Source of the DNA: Amorphophallus konjac
Lineage: Eukaryota; Streptophyta; Magnoliopsida; Alismatales; Araceae
DNA length: 64,000 bases
Direction of reading: 5' to 3'
Assembly: GCA_022559845.1 (NCBI GenBank)
Contig: JAHNEJ010001927.1
Coordinates: 62,001-126,000, forward strand
Below, in pieces: positions 36,801 to 45,492 of this stretch (the stretch's first letter is position 1; each line of letters opens with the position of its first letter). The notes under the pieces are model-generated. The model did no database searches, was not told the origin of the DNA, and saw only the letters and a list, made by a program, of their open reading frames with translations. The translations under genes were made by a program, and so were the position numbers.

Positions 36801-39800
36801 TTCGCCAGTGCAGCGTGCTAGCCCGCCAAGTATCCACTCCGAAAGGCTTTAGACTCCTCCCTCGACTTGGAGCTCTACTCAGCCTGGGACGAGCTCGGGC
36901 CAGGCAAAGGTTCTTCTTGGTGGTGAGGACGCTTGTAAGGCTCCCCTCTTTCTCCTGAAGACGATCCTGAAGCCTACTGCGACATCCCTTTACTGGAGAG
37001 AAGAAGTACCGAAGGTGACGAGGAAGAACTTGAGATGAAAAATGAAGAAGGCTTAGTGCACTCAGATTCTCCATTGGCATCTCTACTTTAGCAGAAGTGC
37101 CCCCTCCAGAGGGTCACGGGAAGCCTCTTCCTTAATTGGTCGCCTGAAGACGAGGCAACAGTCTGGAGGCCGCGCCAATCCCAAGCCATTACTCACTAGG
37201 AGACCCAACGGTTCAGTCCCTTCACCGAAGAGGAGTAACGTGTGGGGACATTCCAAGTCTTACCAGGAACGTTTCGACACAAAAGCCCTATTCATTCATC
37301 CAAAACATTCATCCAAAAGGGAAGACATATAAATACACCAACGAAGTACCTCTTTTTCATTTCAAAAGGGAGGAGGGAGAAGTACAAGTGGAGGCACGTC
37401 TTTTTAGATGTGCCCATCTCTAAAAGAACAAAAAAAGTAACAAATTACCAACGTCAGGAGGACTCTTTCAGGCATCAACATCTCTTGGCCCAACAGCAAC
37501 TGGTGTCTGGTCTTCGGGCACCACTCCGAGCGATAGGGGTGTGTCCGGAAGGGTGATCGTGTCCTTGACCTCCCTGAGGTCTTCCCGACCGTTCAGCATC
37601 TGAGGGTCTAGCCGCAGAAGCCTCCTCCTCTTCCTCCTCTTCCTCCCCATACGGAGCGGGGGGAATCGAGACTTCAAGAACATGGGCACCAGTGGCCTGG
37701 GCGATGGCCTCCAGAGCCGCTGCCCAGCCATTCTTGAATCCCATCTCCCGTGCTGGTCTGAAGATGGTCAAAGCTTGGCTGTTCAGCTCCTCCGTGACCT
37801 CAGAGGACTCCCCGTACCTCTCCACCGCCTCCACCGCTGCAACTGATGCCTTGGCCTCGGCCACTTTCACCGACGCCTCTAACATTGCCACCCTCGCCTC
37901 AGCCTCCGCCGCCCTCGCCTGGGACCTATTGTACGCCTCCTCTGACATATGGAGCTGCGCTCGGGCCACATCACACTCCTAGTCGGCACATTCCCTGGCC
38001 TTCTCCAAGGACTCCAAAAGTGCTTAAAGCGACTCTCGCTCGTCCTCCAACGCCTGGACTTGACCAACCAGGTTGGCGTGAGCCTTCTGATTCTGGCCTA
38101 GCTCATGCTCAGCCACCTGGTAATGGCCATTCAGCAGAGCAAGAGAGTGAGCGACAAGGATCAAGCCACGCCAGGTCGTGGCTGTAAGAGTGCGAGAGGC
38201 CTCAGAGTCGATGGTCATCAGCCGATCATCCGACTCAAGAGACTTGCACATCAGCTCGTAAGCCAGCATGTGGGCATCCTGGCTGATTAGCCTATATCCC
38301 CCGAGAGCTACTGGCCTGGGGCGACAACAACGGAATGAGTTAAGGAGGCAGCACCACTCTGTCTTGAGCCGGAGGCGACGCCGAGGTCGACGAAGGCGCC
38401 AGTGGCTGTGCTGGAGGAGGCGAGGAGACCTTGGCCTTCTTTTTCAAGCGCCACTGTCGATCCGGCGCCGCTGTCGATCTAGCGTCGCTATGGCCTCTAC
38501 GCTCCGCCCTTTGCACTTGTCACCCGCCATCACTGACGACTCGCTTAGCAGGCTCTAAGAACACTCGACGACCTCTAACCAACGCTTGGCAGGCTCTGAG
38601 AAACTTCACCGGAAGCGAGAGAAGGCAGGGAAGCAACAGACGGCGACATCGGGGAAGAAGGATGCCAAAGTGCCCCTTCGGTCGCTTCCCGCTCCTTTTG
38701 TAAGGAGAGGAATGGCAGCAGGTTCCTTTCACTTTAACGGTCTAGATCAAGCTATCCTCAGAAAGATTGATCGCCACCACCGGTTCAGGATGCGGGAAAG
38801 TCTGGGGTGGCACCCCTCTCCGTTCGCTTCCGCTTCCCCAGGGGCGATGAGACGTCATCGTGATGGCGGTGACGTCACAACCGCACGAATGAAAGCTGTT
38901 GTGTGCTCCAAGAAAGGGTGGTAGGCAGCGCAACATCCTAAGATCTGAGACGCAAGAAGGTTCGACAAGTATCATCCAAGCGCACCCGTGCATGACTGAA
39001 GACCTCCTCAGCTGACCTCTAAGAATTCCTCTCGAGCACCGAGCACTCTCGCTACTCGGGAGTGGGGGGCTAGTGAGGAGGGAGAAATTCACCAGACCCC
39101 CTACGGCCCATCATCGACCAGCTCACAGTCTAGGACGCTACCTACCAAGGCCCACTCAAGACTGGCCCAACATCCAGACACATGCTCTGCACACGCTCAT
39201 GCCCCCACGTTCCTCGCAGCACTCAATCAGGTAGCCATTACCACAATAAGTTGATAATGGTGGGAGTTATCCTAGGAAACAAACAGGCGTCGGGTCATCA
39301 CCCACGTCTCCAAGTTACCCGCCAGCAACTCCACCCCTACAGCTCTCAGAGAATGGGAGAACAGGTAACCGATGACCCACGATCAGGCAACCCATTACTT
39401 CACTACCACGTCTCCGCTAAGTCAAGAAGCAATGAAAATAGACGAGCTCAAGATAAACCCTATAAGACCCTGGACAGATGGCCAGGGGACGATATGCAAC
39501 TTGCTCACAAAGATCACCAAAATTACTCCTCACACTCCTAAATCTCCATTCTCTTCGTTCGAGCACTCCTCTCCACACTCCGAGCACTCTTCTGACCTAA
39601 GTATCGGAAGGTTATCCCCTGGAATCTCTCTAAGGGCTCCTTTTGATGTGTTTTTCACTGGTTGCAGATTTTCTCAGGATGACTTATCTCTCTCCCATTA
39701 AAGAAATCAAAAAAGTGTGATACGAGATTCGAGATACCATATTTCTACCTCTACAGTTACTATAAGGCCAATTTTTCTACTTCGTATTCATGAATTTATG

Positions 39801-42800
39801 CATCTAATCTCTTTAGAAGTTCCTGAGCAATTGATGTCTAACATGATGAACATAAAAGGGTTTGGTGTGGGGGGTTGAGACCCTGATGCGCCTCTGTCAT
39901 AAATTGAATAACCACGTCAGTATAATACTGCATGTTCTGGGCATAAAATTTTCTCCAAAGAAAGGGGAATAATGCATTAAACCTCCATGAAAATTTTCCA
40001 TATGTCACTTCTGCCATATGCACGAAACTTGATGCTTTATTATCTTGTGAAGATAAACTTGTAACACAATGAGATATGGAAGTATGGAACCACTGCATTA
40101 CTACAACACATCCCAAACCAACAGCCCATTAGAATGAACATGGTGTCAAAGTGAAAGGAGTTCATCAAACGACCAAGACTAAGAAGTTGAATCAGGCCTA
40201 AACTCAAGAATAAGGAATCTACATGTTTGGAATACTTACCAAACAACAGTGTTTTTTCATGGACATAAACCAAATGAAATAAAAGATACACACCCCATCT
40301 TCATCATACTTAATAGCAGATGATATGTTGATTATATTTTTTAACAGATAGGTTTGCCATCCCTTGAGATCTCTCTCTAGGATCCCGAGGTTAAAACTAT
40401 ACTTAGACCAAGACAGAGGGAGGAAGGATGAAAAAGGATAAGGGCCCCTTTGATTGAGATTGTTCAGGTGGATTTGTTTGAAAAATCCCTACATAGGACA
40501 AATGCAGAGTGTCAGAGATTTTGAACCTCGAAATCCACCCCGAAGCTCCATGAGAGGAGCTTTTGTAGATTATTTAACACCCCTCCTTTTGTGTTTTTCT
40601 CTCTCCGTTTAAAAAATTCACCCAGCACAAAAGCTAAGACAACTTTGGGTCATTTGGTTGGGATGAGATTATATTGGGGATTCCAATCATTGGAATCCCC
40701 TAATAATCCCAACCAAATGGGCCCTAAGTAGGAAAGAGGAGATGAGGATGATTATGAAAGAGGAAAAGGATTCTCACCCAAAAGAAGAAAAAAAAATCAA
40801 TGGAAATGACGTGACATCAACAGGAGGACAAAGGTTGGTGCCCATCACAACTAAGATCATATTACCCATTGATAGAATGTACGCTAACAATGTAGCCCAT
40901 TCCAAGCGGGAACTTGATGAATTCTCTGTCGGGTTCAACGCCAACCAGATCTGGCCCTTATTGAGCTCAAACAACAAAGGGTGGCCCAATAGCAGAGGGG
41001 ATAGGTCAAGGTTTTCGAACAATTTCCACTACGATAATCACCGATGGGTGTAAATTTTTGAAGAGTGAGATCCAATTACATCCTCTCAAGGTGCTCTTCG
41101 ATGGGATAAAAGAAAGGGAACAAGAGACGGGCTTAGTTACCCTTCTCTCGTATGTCCAAGAGAAAGCATGTACTCCGTCAAGGAGGCTTCCCATGGCGGG
41201 AAAAATTCACAGTCGGTCTTCGGAGGTTCCATCCTCACACATGCACATCCGTGGGTGGTGGGCCTGGTGGCCACTCCCACGGGCCGTGGTGGGAAGATAT
41301 TGGGGTTAAAAAGAGTCATCAAGTGAGTACAGGTCGCTTTTAAGCCCCAAAGAGACTGACAAACATATTGGTTCGCCTACTCCATGTACCTCCAAATTTA
41401 TTGCACCCCCAGGGCAAAAAAGACACACTAACCCCATCCTATCGGTGGCCTTTTTTTTTTTTTTTCCAACCGAGAATAAGCCCCCGTTTCTTGAGCTCCA
41501 AAGGCAGAAGGCCATATTACCAGTCCAAAGCACAAATCATTCTCCACGTTGAATCCCAATAAAGAAATAGTAATCCTCAGACACACAATCCAAGGCCCCA
41601 ACTAATCAACCACTTAAGACTCCCCAAGTACCCATCAATTCGTTGTTTCACAGAGTTGTTAAAACTTGGGATTTCAGATCCGTCAACACAACCGCATTAG
41701 AGAAACAAAAGAAGTGATGACTGATCGAGAGCTACGGCACGGATGACTCAAAAGGTGTACGTGTCCCAAATTGACACGAAACGTAACTACGCAAAATGTC
41801 TTCGTGGTTACCGTATTTATTTGCAAACTTAGGACATAATTTAATACGAACTTATGAACGGAAGAGCTTGACTGTTGCCCACCTAATGCTCGAGACATCG
41901 CGAGGATTCCAAGCACGCGAGCGCCGTTCACGTAGATCACCCTGCCGCCCGCCGCCTCGATCCGCGCCTGCTCGTCCGGCCTGTCCGGCTGCATGGCACC
42001 CGCAAGCACACGTTATATTTGAGTGATCCGGCGGGACATCATAACCCGGAAAAAGACAGATACACGTGGATCCATCAAACTGGACCACGACGGCGGAAAA
42101 GAAGCAAGCAAACAACGTCACAGAATCTGCCACTCCAAAGGAGAAACCGAAACGTGGCGAGCCCGGCTGTCCTAGGCCCCGCATCAAAAGCCCCACCCAC
42201 AGAAGACACAGAGAAAGCCCACGACGTTCGGAAAAACTACGGGAAATGCCACACCTTGTGGTCCGAGGATAGCGGCACGGCGCGGCCCCCGCGGCTGAGC
42301 ACGGCGCGGGAGTCGCCGCAGTTGGCCACGACGACGCGGTCGCGGTCCACGACCGCCACCACGGCGGTGGACCCCACGATCTCGGACAGGAGGCCCGCCT
42401 GGTCGCAGCCGCACGGCGGCTCCCCGGCGCTGCCGCAGGCGCAGGCGGCCAGCGCCAGCTCGTCCATCCGCCGGAAGCACCGCGCAGTCGCCGCCTTCAG
42501 GCCGTCCACGGTGACCCGGCCGCCGCCGTGCTCCGACTCCTCCCGCCGCAGCTCCTCCGCCAGGAGGACGTGCATCCGTTCCTTACACAGCCCGGACACC
42601 TGCGACACCACCCACAGGGGATAATGCGAATAACAAAAGAAGGAGAACACACTATTAACGATGATGACGAAAGGTCGACGGAGAGGAAGAGGATGGTCGA
42701 GGTTACGTGGGTGCCGCCGTGGCCGTCGAAGACGGCGAAAAGATGCAGCGGCGAGGCACCGTCGGCCCCGGGAGAGAAGAAGCGAGGCTGCAGGGAAACG

Positions 42801-43210
42801 GCGTCCTCCATCTCCCTCGAGCGGCCGGCGAGCGAGATGGAGCCGAACTCCGGCGGCCGATCGACGGCAGGCGCCATCTTGGACTCAGACGGGGCGTCCG
42901 GCCCCTCCGGCACCCCACTGCTCGAAGCGGAGCGCGAAGAAGAAGACGAGGACGAGGAGAACGACGGTGGCAGCGGAGGACGCGCAGAGGCGTTCGATCC
43001 CACAGTACGGCAGCGCTTGCCGCCTTCCACGTCGCCGTCGGACCTCTCCCGCCGCCTCTTCTCCTTGCTGCTCAGCGTACCGGGCTGAGGCGGCAGCGCC
43101 TCGGTGGATCCAGCCGTCAACCGCCGCACCTCCATCCTGCGATGGCGGGCTTTGCGGCATTCCTCCGGGAGGCCGCTGTCGTTCGACATATTAAGACAGG
43201 TATCGGCCAT
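18516..43210 (-). CDS. AHG1-like: Clade A protein phosphatase 2C, AHG1-like (four exons, 23-kb third intron)
   Basis: Predicted CDS join 43210-42707, 42599-42255, 41988-41883 and 18847-18516 encodes 428 aa, a normal clade A length. Exon junction phases match. PP2C signatures: RSREMED (130-136), FDGHGG (161-166), GDSRA (263-267), DHKPDRPDE across exons 2/3, DGLWD (350-354) and SSDN (415-418). All metal-coordinating acidic residues are present, so it should be an active Mg/Mn Ser/Thr phosphatase. Clade A PP2Cs dephosphorylate SnRK2 kinases and repress abscisic acid signalling. AHG1 resemblance rests on the N-terminal CRxxRxRRMEVRR block, the CACG...PCGCD insert and VIYV at the position where most clade A members have the Trp lock. 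Single-gene status across the long intron is inferred. Confidence 0.85.
20484..20504. repeat. (GA)n microsatellite
   Basis: A short GA run in intron 3. Confidence 0.85.
21589..21640. repeat. (CTTTTT)n-like pyrimidine tract followed by poly-G
   Basis: About four CTTTTT units, a TTTTTG variant and then a GGGGGGGG run, within intron 3. Confidence 0.8.
23150..23191 (+). pseudogene. CCHC zinc knuckle of the degenerate LINE ORF1
   Basis: [14 protein letters not shown] fits C-x2-C-x4-H-x4-C, the nucleic-acid-binding knuckle of plant LINE ORF1 proteins. The surrounding frame runs 23039-23341 and then breaks. Confidence 0.6.
23662..24321. mobile_element. Non-autonomous hAT element (660 bp) inserted in the LINE
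   Basis: The ends are TAGAGGTGAGCA and the reverse complement TAGGGGTGAGCA, matching the hAT YARNG rule. The flanking 8-bp duplications GTGATATT (23654-23661) and GTGATATC (24322-24329) differ by one base. Removing the element restores a continuous LINE frame. Subterminal regions are packed with GGTTTGG/CCAAACC and GGTTCGG motifs in both orientations, and the core is AT-rich. There is no transposase. Confidence 0.88.
27389..27752 (+). repeat. TRIM left LTR
   Basis: It starts TGTTAGGAGTGTCTTGATCC and ends CCTAACA. It contains tandem GAGTC/GGGACTCTGG repeats, one more copy than the right LTR, which explains the length difference. A TATA-like CATAAATAC lies near 27569. Confidence 0.9.
27834..28172 (+). 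repeat. TRIM right LTR
   Basis: It starts TGCTAGGAGTGTC and ends CCTAACA, with TATAAATAC near 27990. It is diverged from the left LTR by scattered substitutions and one short repeat unit, so the insertion is not recent. Confidence 0.9.
29351..30043 (+). repeat. Left LTR of the Tat element
   Basis: 693 bp, starting TGGGGAGGG and ending CTCTGCA. It contains repeated CGAGCACTCCTCTTCACA motifs near 29827-29880. It aligns throughout with 39074-39755. Confidence 0.92.
30049..30063 (+). other. Primer binding site of the Tat element
   Basis: TGGCGCCATCTGTGG lies five bases after the LTR end, of the TGGCGCC type common in plant Gypsy elements. The exact primer tRNA was not determined. Confidence 0.7.
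30079..31400 (+). pseudogene. gag of the Tat element
   Basis: A frame from ATG 30079 shifts near 30240. It continues with a Tat gag core ([14 protein letters not shown], a stop, then [16 protein letters not shown] and TTLQENA-stop-AWF). The knuckle region near 31365-31395 ([10 protein letters not shown]) is degenerate. Multiple stops and frameshifts are present. Confidence 0.75.
31640..32020 (+). pseudogene. Protease domain of the Tat element
   Basis: [17 protein letters not shown] occupies the active-site segment (the related copy at 8300 reads ILVDNGS). It ends ...FGYNAIIG followed by a TGA. The active-site Gly is changed to Arg, so it is inactive. Confidence 0.75.
32020..33580 (+). pseudogene. 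Reverse transcriptase and RNase H of the Tat element
   Basis: A linker with [13 protein letters not shown] is followed by RT motifs [10 protein letters not shown], a damaged DTYSRYHQI and an intact YIDDMLVKS (32688-33254). RNase H follows in another frame: [18 protein letters not shown] then VVPTDQPLR (33320-33571). Stops occur at 32330, 32457, 32479 and 33252, and a frameshift falls within the RT around 32660. Confidence 0.85.
33610..34500 (+). pseudogene. Archaeal-type RNase H (aRH) of the Tat element, split by a MITE
   Basis: [21 protein letters not shown] and, after a frameshift, [25 protein letters not shown] match the second RNase H found in Tat/Ogre-type elements. The frame then enters the MITE at 33942 and resumes at 34456 with [11 protein letters not shown]. 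Joining across the MITE restores the expected order. Confidence 0.8.
33942..34447. mobile_element. hAT MITE (506 bp) inserted in the Tat aRH domain
   Basis: The termini are TAAAGCTGTCAATGGACCGG and, reverse-complemented, TAGGGCTGTCAATGGACCGG, both fitting YARNG. A perfect 8-bp duplication CCTACACG lies at 33934-33941 and 34448-34455. Subterminal regions are rich in GGGCCGGGCC/GAGCCCGGCC and the core is AT-rich. The same family appears upstream of the phosphatase gene at 43668-44170. Confidence 0.93.
34745..35965 (+). pseudogene. Integrase of the Tat element
   Basis: A zinc HHCC region ([12 protein letters not shown] ... SCDQCQ) with stops is followed by the core domain: first catalytic Asp in AIDYFSK, second position LTTNNGHQF where Asp is replaced by Asn, and Glu in [10 protein letters not shown]-terminal tail, [24 protein letters not shown], ends at 35964. 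Stops occur at about 35021 and 35697. Loss of the second Asp alone would abolish strand transfer. Confidence 0.85.
37475..38269 (-). pseudogene. Antisense ORF between pol and 3' LTR of the Tat element
   Basis: On the strand opposite to gag-pol, 38269-38024 and 37969-37475 are in the same frame and separated by two stops. The product is Ala/Glu-rich with coiled-coil character (repeated [21 protein letters not shown] segments), an acidic run and a polar C-terminus. Extra antisense ORFs at this position are known in Tat elements; their function is unknown. Continuation above 38269 to about 38740 is GC-rich and may be its N-terminal part. Confidence 0.6.
39058..39069 (+). other. Polypurine tract of the Tat element
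   Basis: GGGAGTGGGGGG lies immediately before the right LTR start. Confidence 0.75.
39074..39755 (+). repeat. Right LTR of the Tat element
   Basis: 682 bp, TGAGGAGGG...CTCTACA, clearly diverged from the left LTR by many substitutions and small indels. This indicates an old insertion. Confidence 0.92.
40442..40724. mobile_element. Tourist-like (PIF/Harbinger) MITE, 283 bp
   Basis: The termini are GGGCCCCTTTGATTGAGA and, reverse-complemented, GGGCCCATTTGGTTGGGA. They are flanked by TAA at 40439-40441 and 40725-40727, the classic 3-bp target. The right 78 bp (40647-40724) forms an almost perfect hairpin of two arms of about 35-41 bp around 40688. Confidence 0.75.
41883..41988 (-). CDS. AHG1-like: AHG1-like PP2C exon 3
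   Basis: Codons 284-318 plus one base. Acceptor ATGCAG precedes CCGGAC (PDRPDE). The exon includes GGRVIYV, with Val303 at the Trp-lock position, and ends CGAGCATTAG before donor GTGGGC (phase 1). The split Gly codon is completed only by exon 4 at 18847. Confidence 0.9.
42255..42599 (-). CDS. AHG1-like: AHG1-like PP2C exon 2
   Basis: Codons 169-283. Acceptor TCGCAG lies before GTG (Val169), and the exon ends GACCACAAG before donor GTGTGG (phase 0). Introns 1 and 2 are 107 and 266 bp. It encodes the GSTA and GDSRA core strands. Confidence 0.9.
42707..43210 (-). CDS. AHG1-like: AHG1-like PP2C exon 1
   Basis: Codons 1-168. It contains the basic N-terminal block, a Ser-rich linker, the start of the phosphatase fold and DGHGG. 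It ends ...GGC ACC CAC followed by donor GTAACC (phase 0). It is strongly GC-rich. Met1 at 43210 is the first Met in frame and gives the expected N-terminus. Confidence 0.9.
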
Positions 43211-43562
43211 GGCCGGCTGCGATTGCTCCCAGAGAAGGGTGTGCCGACGTGATTCCCCCCGGGCAGCCCGTCATCGCCCCGACGAATGCCCGGGGAACCG
43301 GAACCCTATCGGAGGGATGCCGTAGCCTTCTCCTCTTTCCTCTCCCCGCCCCCCCGCCCGCCCCCTTCTCAGAGGGGAAGAGCGAGAGAGCGAACTAGAG
43401 AGAGAAAATAATACTAACGTAGCCGCTCTTACTTGTTCTCTCAACTGTCTTGGTGTGCGATGCTTCCTCTTCGAAGCTCTTGGGACAGCAAACTCCGCCA
43501 GGGGGGCAGCTGCCCGCTCTGCCCGGCTGCGAGGAGCAGATGGTAACTACAACCCTTCGCGA

Positions 43563-44478
43563 CACGTGTACTAAAGACGAAACGTGTTTCGTAGGCGGCA
43601 CTTTTCATCTCCCCTCCCGGTTCTCCCCAAAATATCGTGCGCGATAACCGTGATCAAAATCTCCACAACTGCTGTCAATAGGTCGGACTCGATTCGCGTT
43701 AGATACGTCTAACTTGAGCCATACTCTTCAATTTTAAAGTTTGGTATGGGCTCGAGCCCGAGCCATATCAGATCCGACAGGGTCGAACTCTAATTCTTCA
43801 CAAGTCTGATTTCGATTCAACTCAGTCTAACTTGATCTGATAAATTCAAATAAAAATATAATAAGATATATATATATATATATTGATATAGAATTTATAA
43901 TCTTATTAAAATAATTAAAATTTAAATGTTAATTTATTTAAAAATAAAATTTTGATTTTTAATAAATTAAAATTTTAAAGAGAGAGAAAAAATTAAACGA
44001 ATCGACTCACTGGCTGAATTCAAAGTACGAGCCTTAACTTACAGATCTAATCATATCGAATTTTTAGACCCGTACAAAGATCTATCGATCAAAAAAAGTC
44101 TAACTTCCTGACTTGAAATCGGGCAAAATCTACGAGTTTATCCAGCTAACCCAATCCATTAGCACCCCTAACCTCTGCTCCACCGCTTAAGTGATGCCCC
44201 GGCCCCTGACGGGGGGAGATGTTGACCTCTTGTATATTTGGACACGTGTTCTGGAAGCGGGGAATTGTGGAACCGACCAATCAGAGCCGAACACGAGGTG
44301 CTTGACGATGAACCACGTCGCGGGCTGCCGCTTGGGCTCCCGGCTACGAAAGGGCAAGAGTGGGATGGTACGTGGCGGCTGGTGGGGTTCCCGGAGGGTG
44401 ACCATAGGACACTACGGTCGCCGTGCTCATCTGTTGACACGTAAGGAAAAGAGTCCCAGTCGAATGCGTCGACACGTG
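43563..44478. promoter_or_regulatory. Cluster of ABRE/G-box sites upstream of the AHG1-like gene
   Basis: ACGT-core sites lie at 43563-43568 (CACGTG in ACACGTGT), 43582-43587 (ACGTGT), 44243-44248 (CACGTG), 44370-44376 (ACGTGGC, full ABRE) and 44473-44478 (CACGTG in GACACGTGTC). They run from about 350 to 1270 bp before the ATG. bZIP factors of the ABF/ABI5 type bind such sites, and clade A PP2C genes are commonly ABA-induced. A MITE separates the proximal pair from the distal group. Confidence 0.5.
43668..44170. mobile_element. Diverged hAT MITE in the AHG1-like upstream region
   Basis: About 503 bp, similar in length and plan to the element at 33942-34447. Ends are CTGTCAATAGGTCGG and, reverse-complemented, TAGGGGTGCTAATGGATTGG; there are GGGCTCGAGCCCGAGCC subterminal motifs and a similar AT-rich core (ATAGAATTTATAATCT against AAAACTTATAATCT). 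The 8-bp flanks (ATCTCCAC and ACCTCTGC) match only partly, so it is old. Confidence 0.65.
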
Positions 44479-44479
44479 T

Positions 44480-45492
44480 CCGCTTGATTCGGCAACACTG
44501 GGATCTCGTAGGATTTGGATTGGACAAGCGCTCCTGCCTCCGGTTGCGTGTAGCAAAATTAAGGAAAAAAACAGCTAATTAATAGACATAAACAAAAACA
44601 AAAACTTTACATGCAGAGTTAAAAAGGAGAGAGAGAGAAGAAGATATAGATTAACATATATTAATCTTGTGTAAATCTTTTGTTTAATTAGTTATTTTCA
44701 TGTCGATCGACTATGTTGATAATTAGACAAGTTAGACCATTGAGATGAAATTGATACATAACTTAATTAACTGTACTTGATCTTGAAATTATGAATTTTA
44801 ATTTTAATTTTTCAATTTAATAAAAGATATGATAAATCGAGTAAAAAAGAGTGAGATGGAATTATATGATCGGACTGTATGACCAACAATCTAAACACAG
44901 TAGAATATCTCACAATCGCAGTCCATCACAACTAAGGCACCCTTTGGAACATATCTCAGGATGGATTCTAAAAATTGCAATGACCGGTGAAGAGGCTCCA
45001 TCCTGTACCTAGGTGCAGATCGTCGGATGTTGATGAAAAAATTGATGATATGATCACGCCAAAGATTTCTCGGGAGTGACCCTACAAAAAAAATTAAAGA
45101 TGGGGGTTTAGGATAGGGATCTCAGGAAAAATTCTCTGATGCTTAAGTCAAGAAGAGGCAAAAGTCAAAAGTAAGAAAAAATGAAGAATTTTTAGATACA
45201 AGATCGCTCTTCACTAGTTGAGGGTTTTAGATTGATAATATCTCATGATTCTCTTTGGCCCTATCTTTTTGGATTAAATAGTCACAAACTCCCTCTTTGA
45301 TTTCGCAGGGGATGACAAGAGGGGAGGTACCCAGTTAAGAACTCTTATCGGTGTGGGACTCTTCCATCTTATCTTAATCCCTCCTCGTCCTTTTACCTAA
45401 TTCATTTGCGGGGAGTTCGCCAGTAGTTATATCGGAAAGGAGCCCGGCCAGTAAAGGTATTCCGGGGGGCCAGGGGGAGGTCCCTACAGTAG
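44480..45492. other. AT-rich intergenic DNA
   Basis: No gene or element was recognised between the phosphatase upstream region and the CACTA terminus. The sequence is A/T-rich with homopolymer runs. Confidence 0.5.

Larger units (their letters stand above)
29351..39755 (+). mobile_element. Complete Ty3/Gypsy element, Tat lineage, 10.4 kb, defective
   Basis: LTRs 29351-30043 and 39074-39755 are flanked by a perfect 5-bp duplication GTTAC (29346-29350 and 39756-39760). Order on the plus strand: LTR, TGGCGCC-type PBS, gag, protease, reverse transcriptase, RNase H, a second archaeal-type RNase H (the Tat hallmark), integrase, a long 3' region with an antisense ORF, polypurine tract, LTR. Every domain carries stops or frameshifts, so it cannot act alone. 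It lies antisense to the host phosphatase gene within intron 3 and carries a hAT MITE. Confidence 0.93.
18848..41882 (-). other. Giant intron 3 of the AHG1-like gene (23,035 bp)
   Basis: It is bounded by GT (41882-41881) and AG (18849-18848) with matching phase 1. It contains LINE, hAT, TRIM, Gypsy and Tourist-like insertions, listed separately. Stretches without recognised content are 18848-22990 (apart from microsatellites at 20484 and 21589 and a poly-C at 22766), 26596-27383, 28178-29345, 39761-40438 and 40728-41882. Confidence 0.8.

Noticed and set aside
29351..39755. The Tat-type element as an active retrotransposon
   Set aside because: Stops and frameshifts hit every domain, the integrase second Asp is Asn, the protease Gly is Arg, and the LTRs are clearly diverged.
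42019..43252. Long plus-strand open frames opposite the PP2C exons (for example 42019-42624, 42528-43088, 42707-43252)
   Set aside because: They are GC-rich antisense shadows of exons 1 and 2. The minus strand has all PP2C motifs and correct splice sites.
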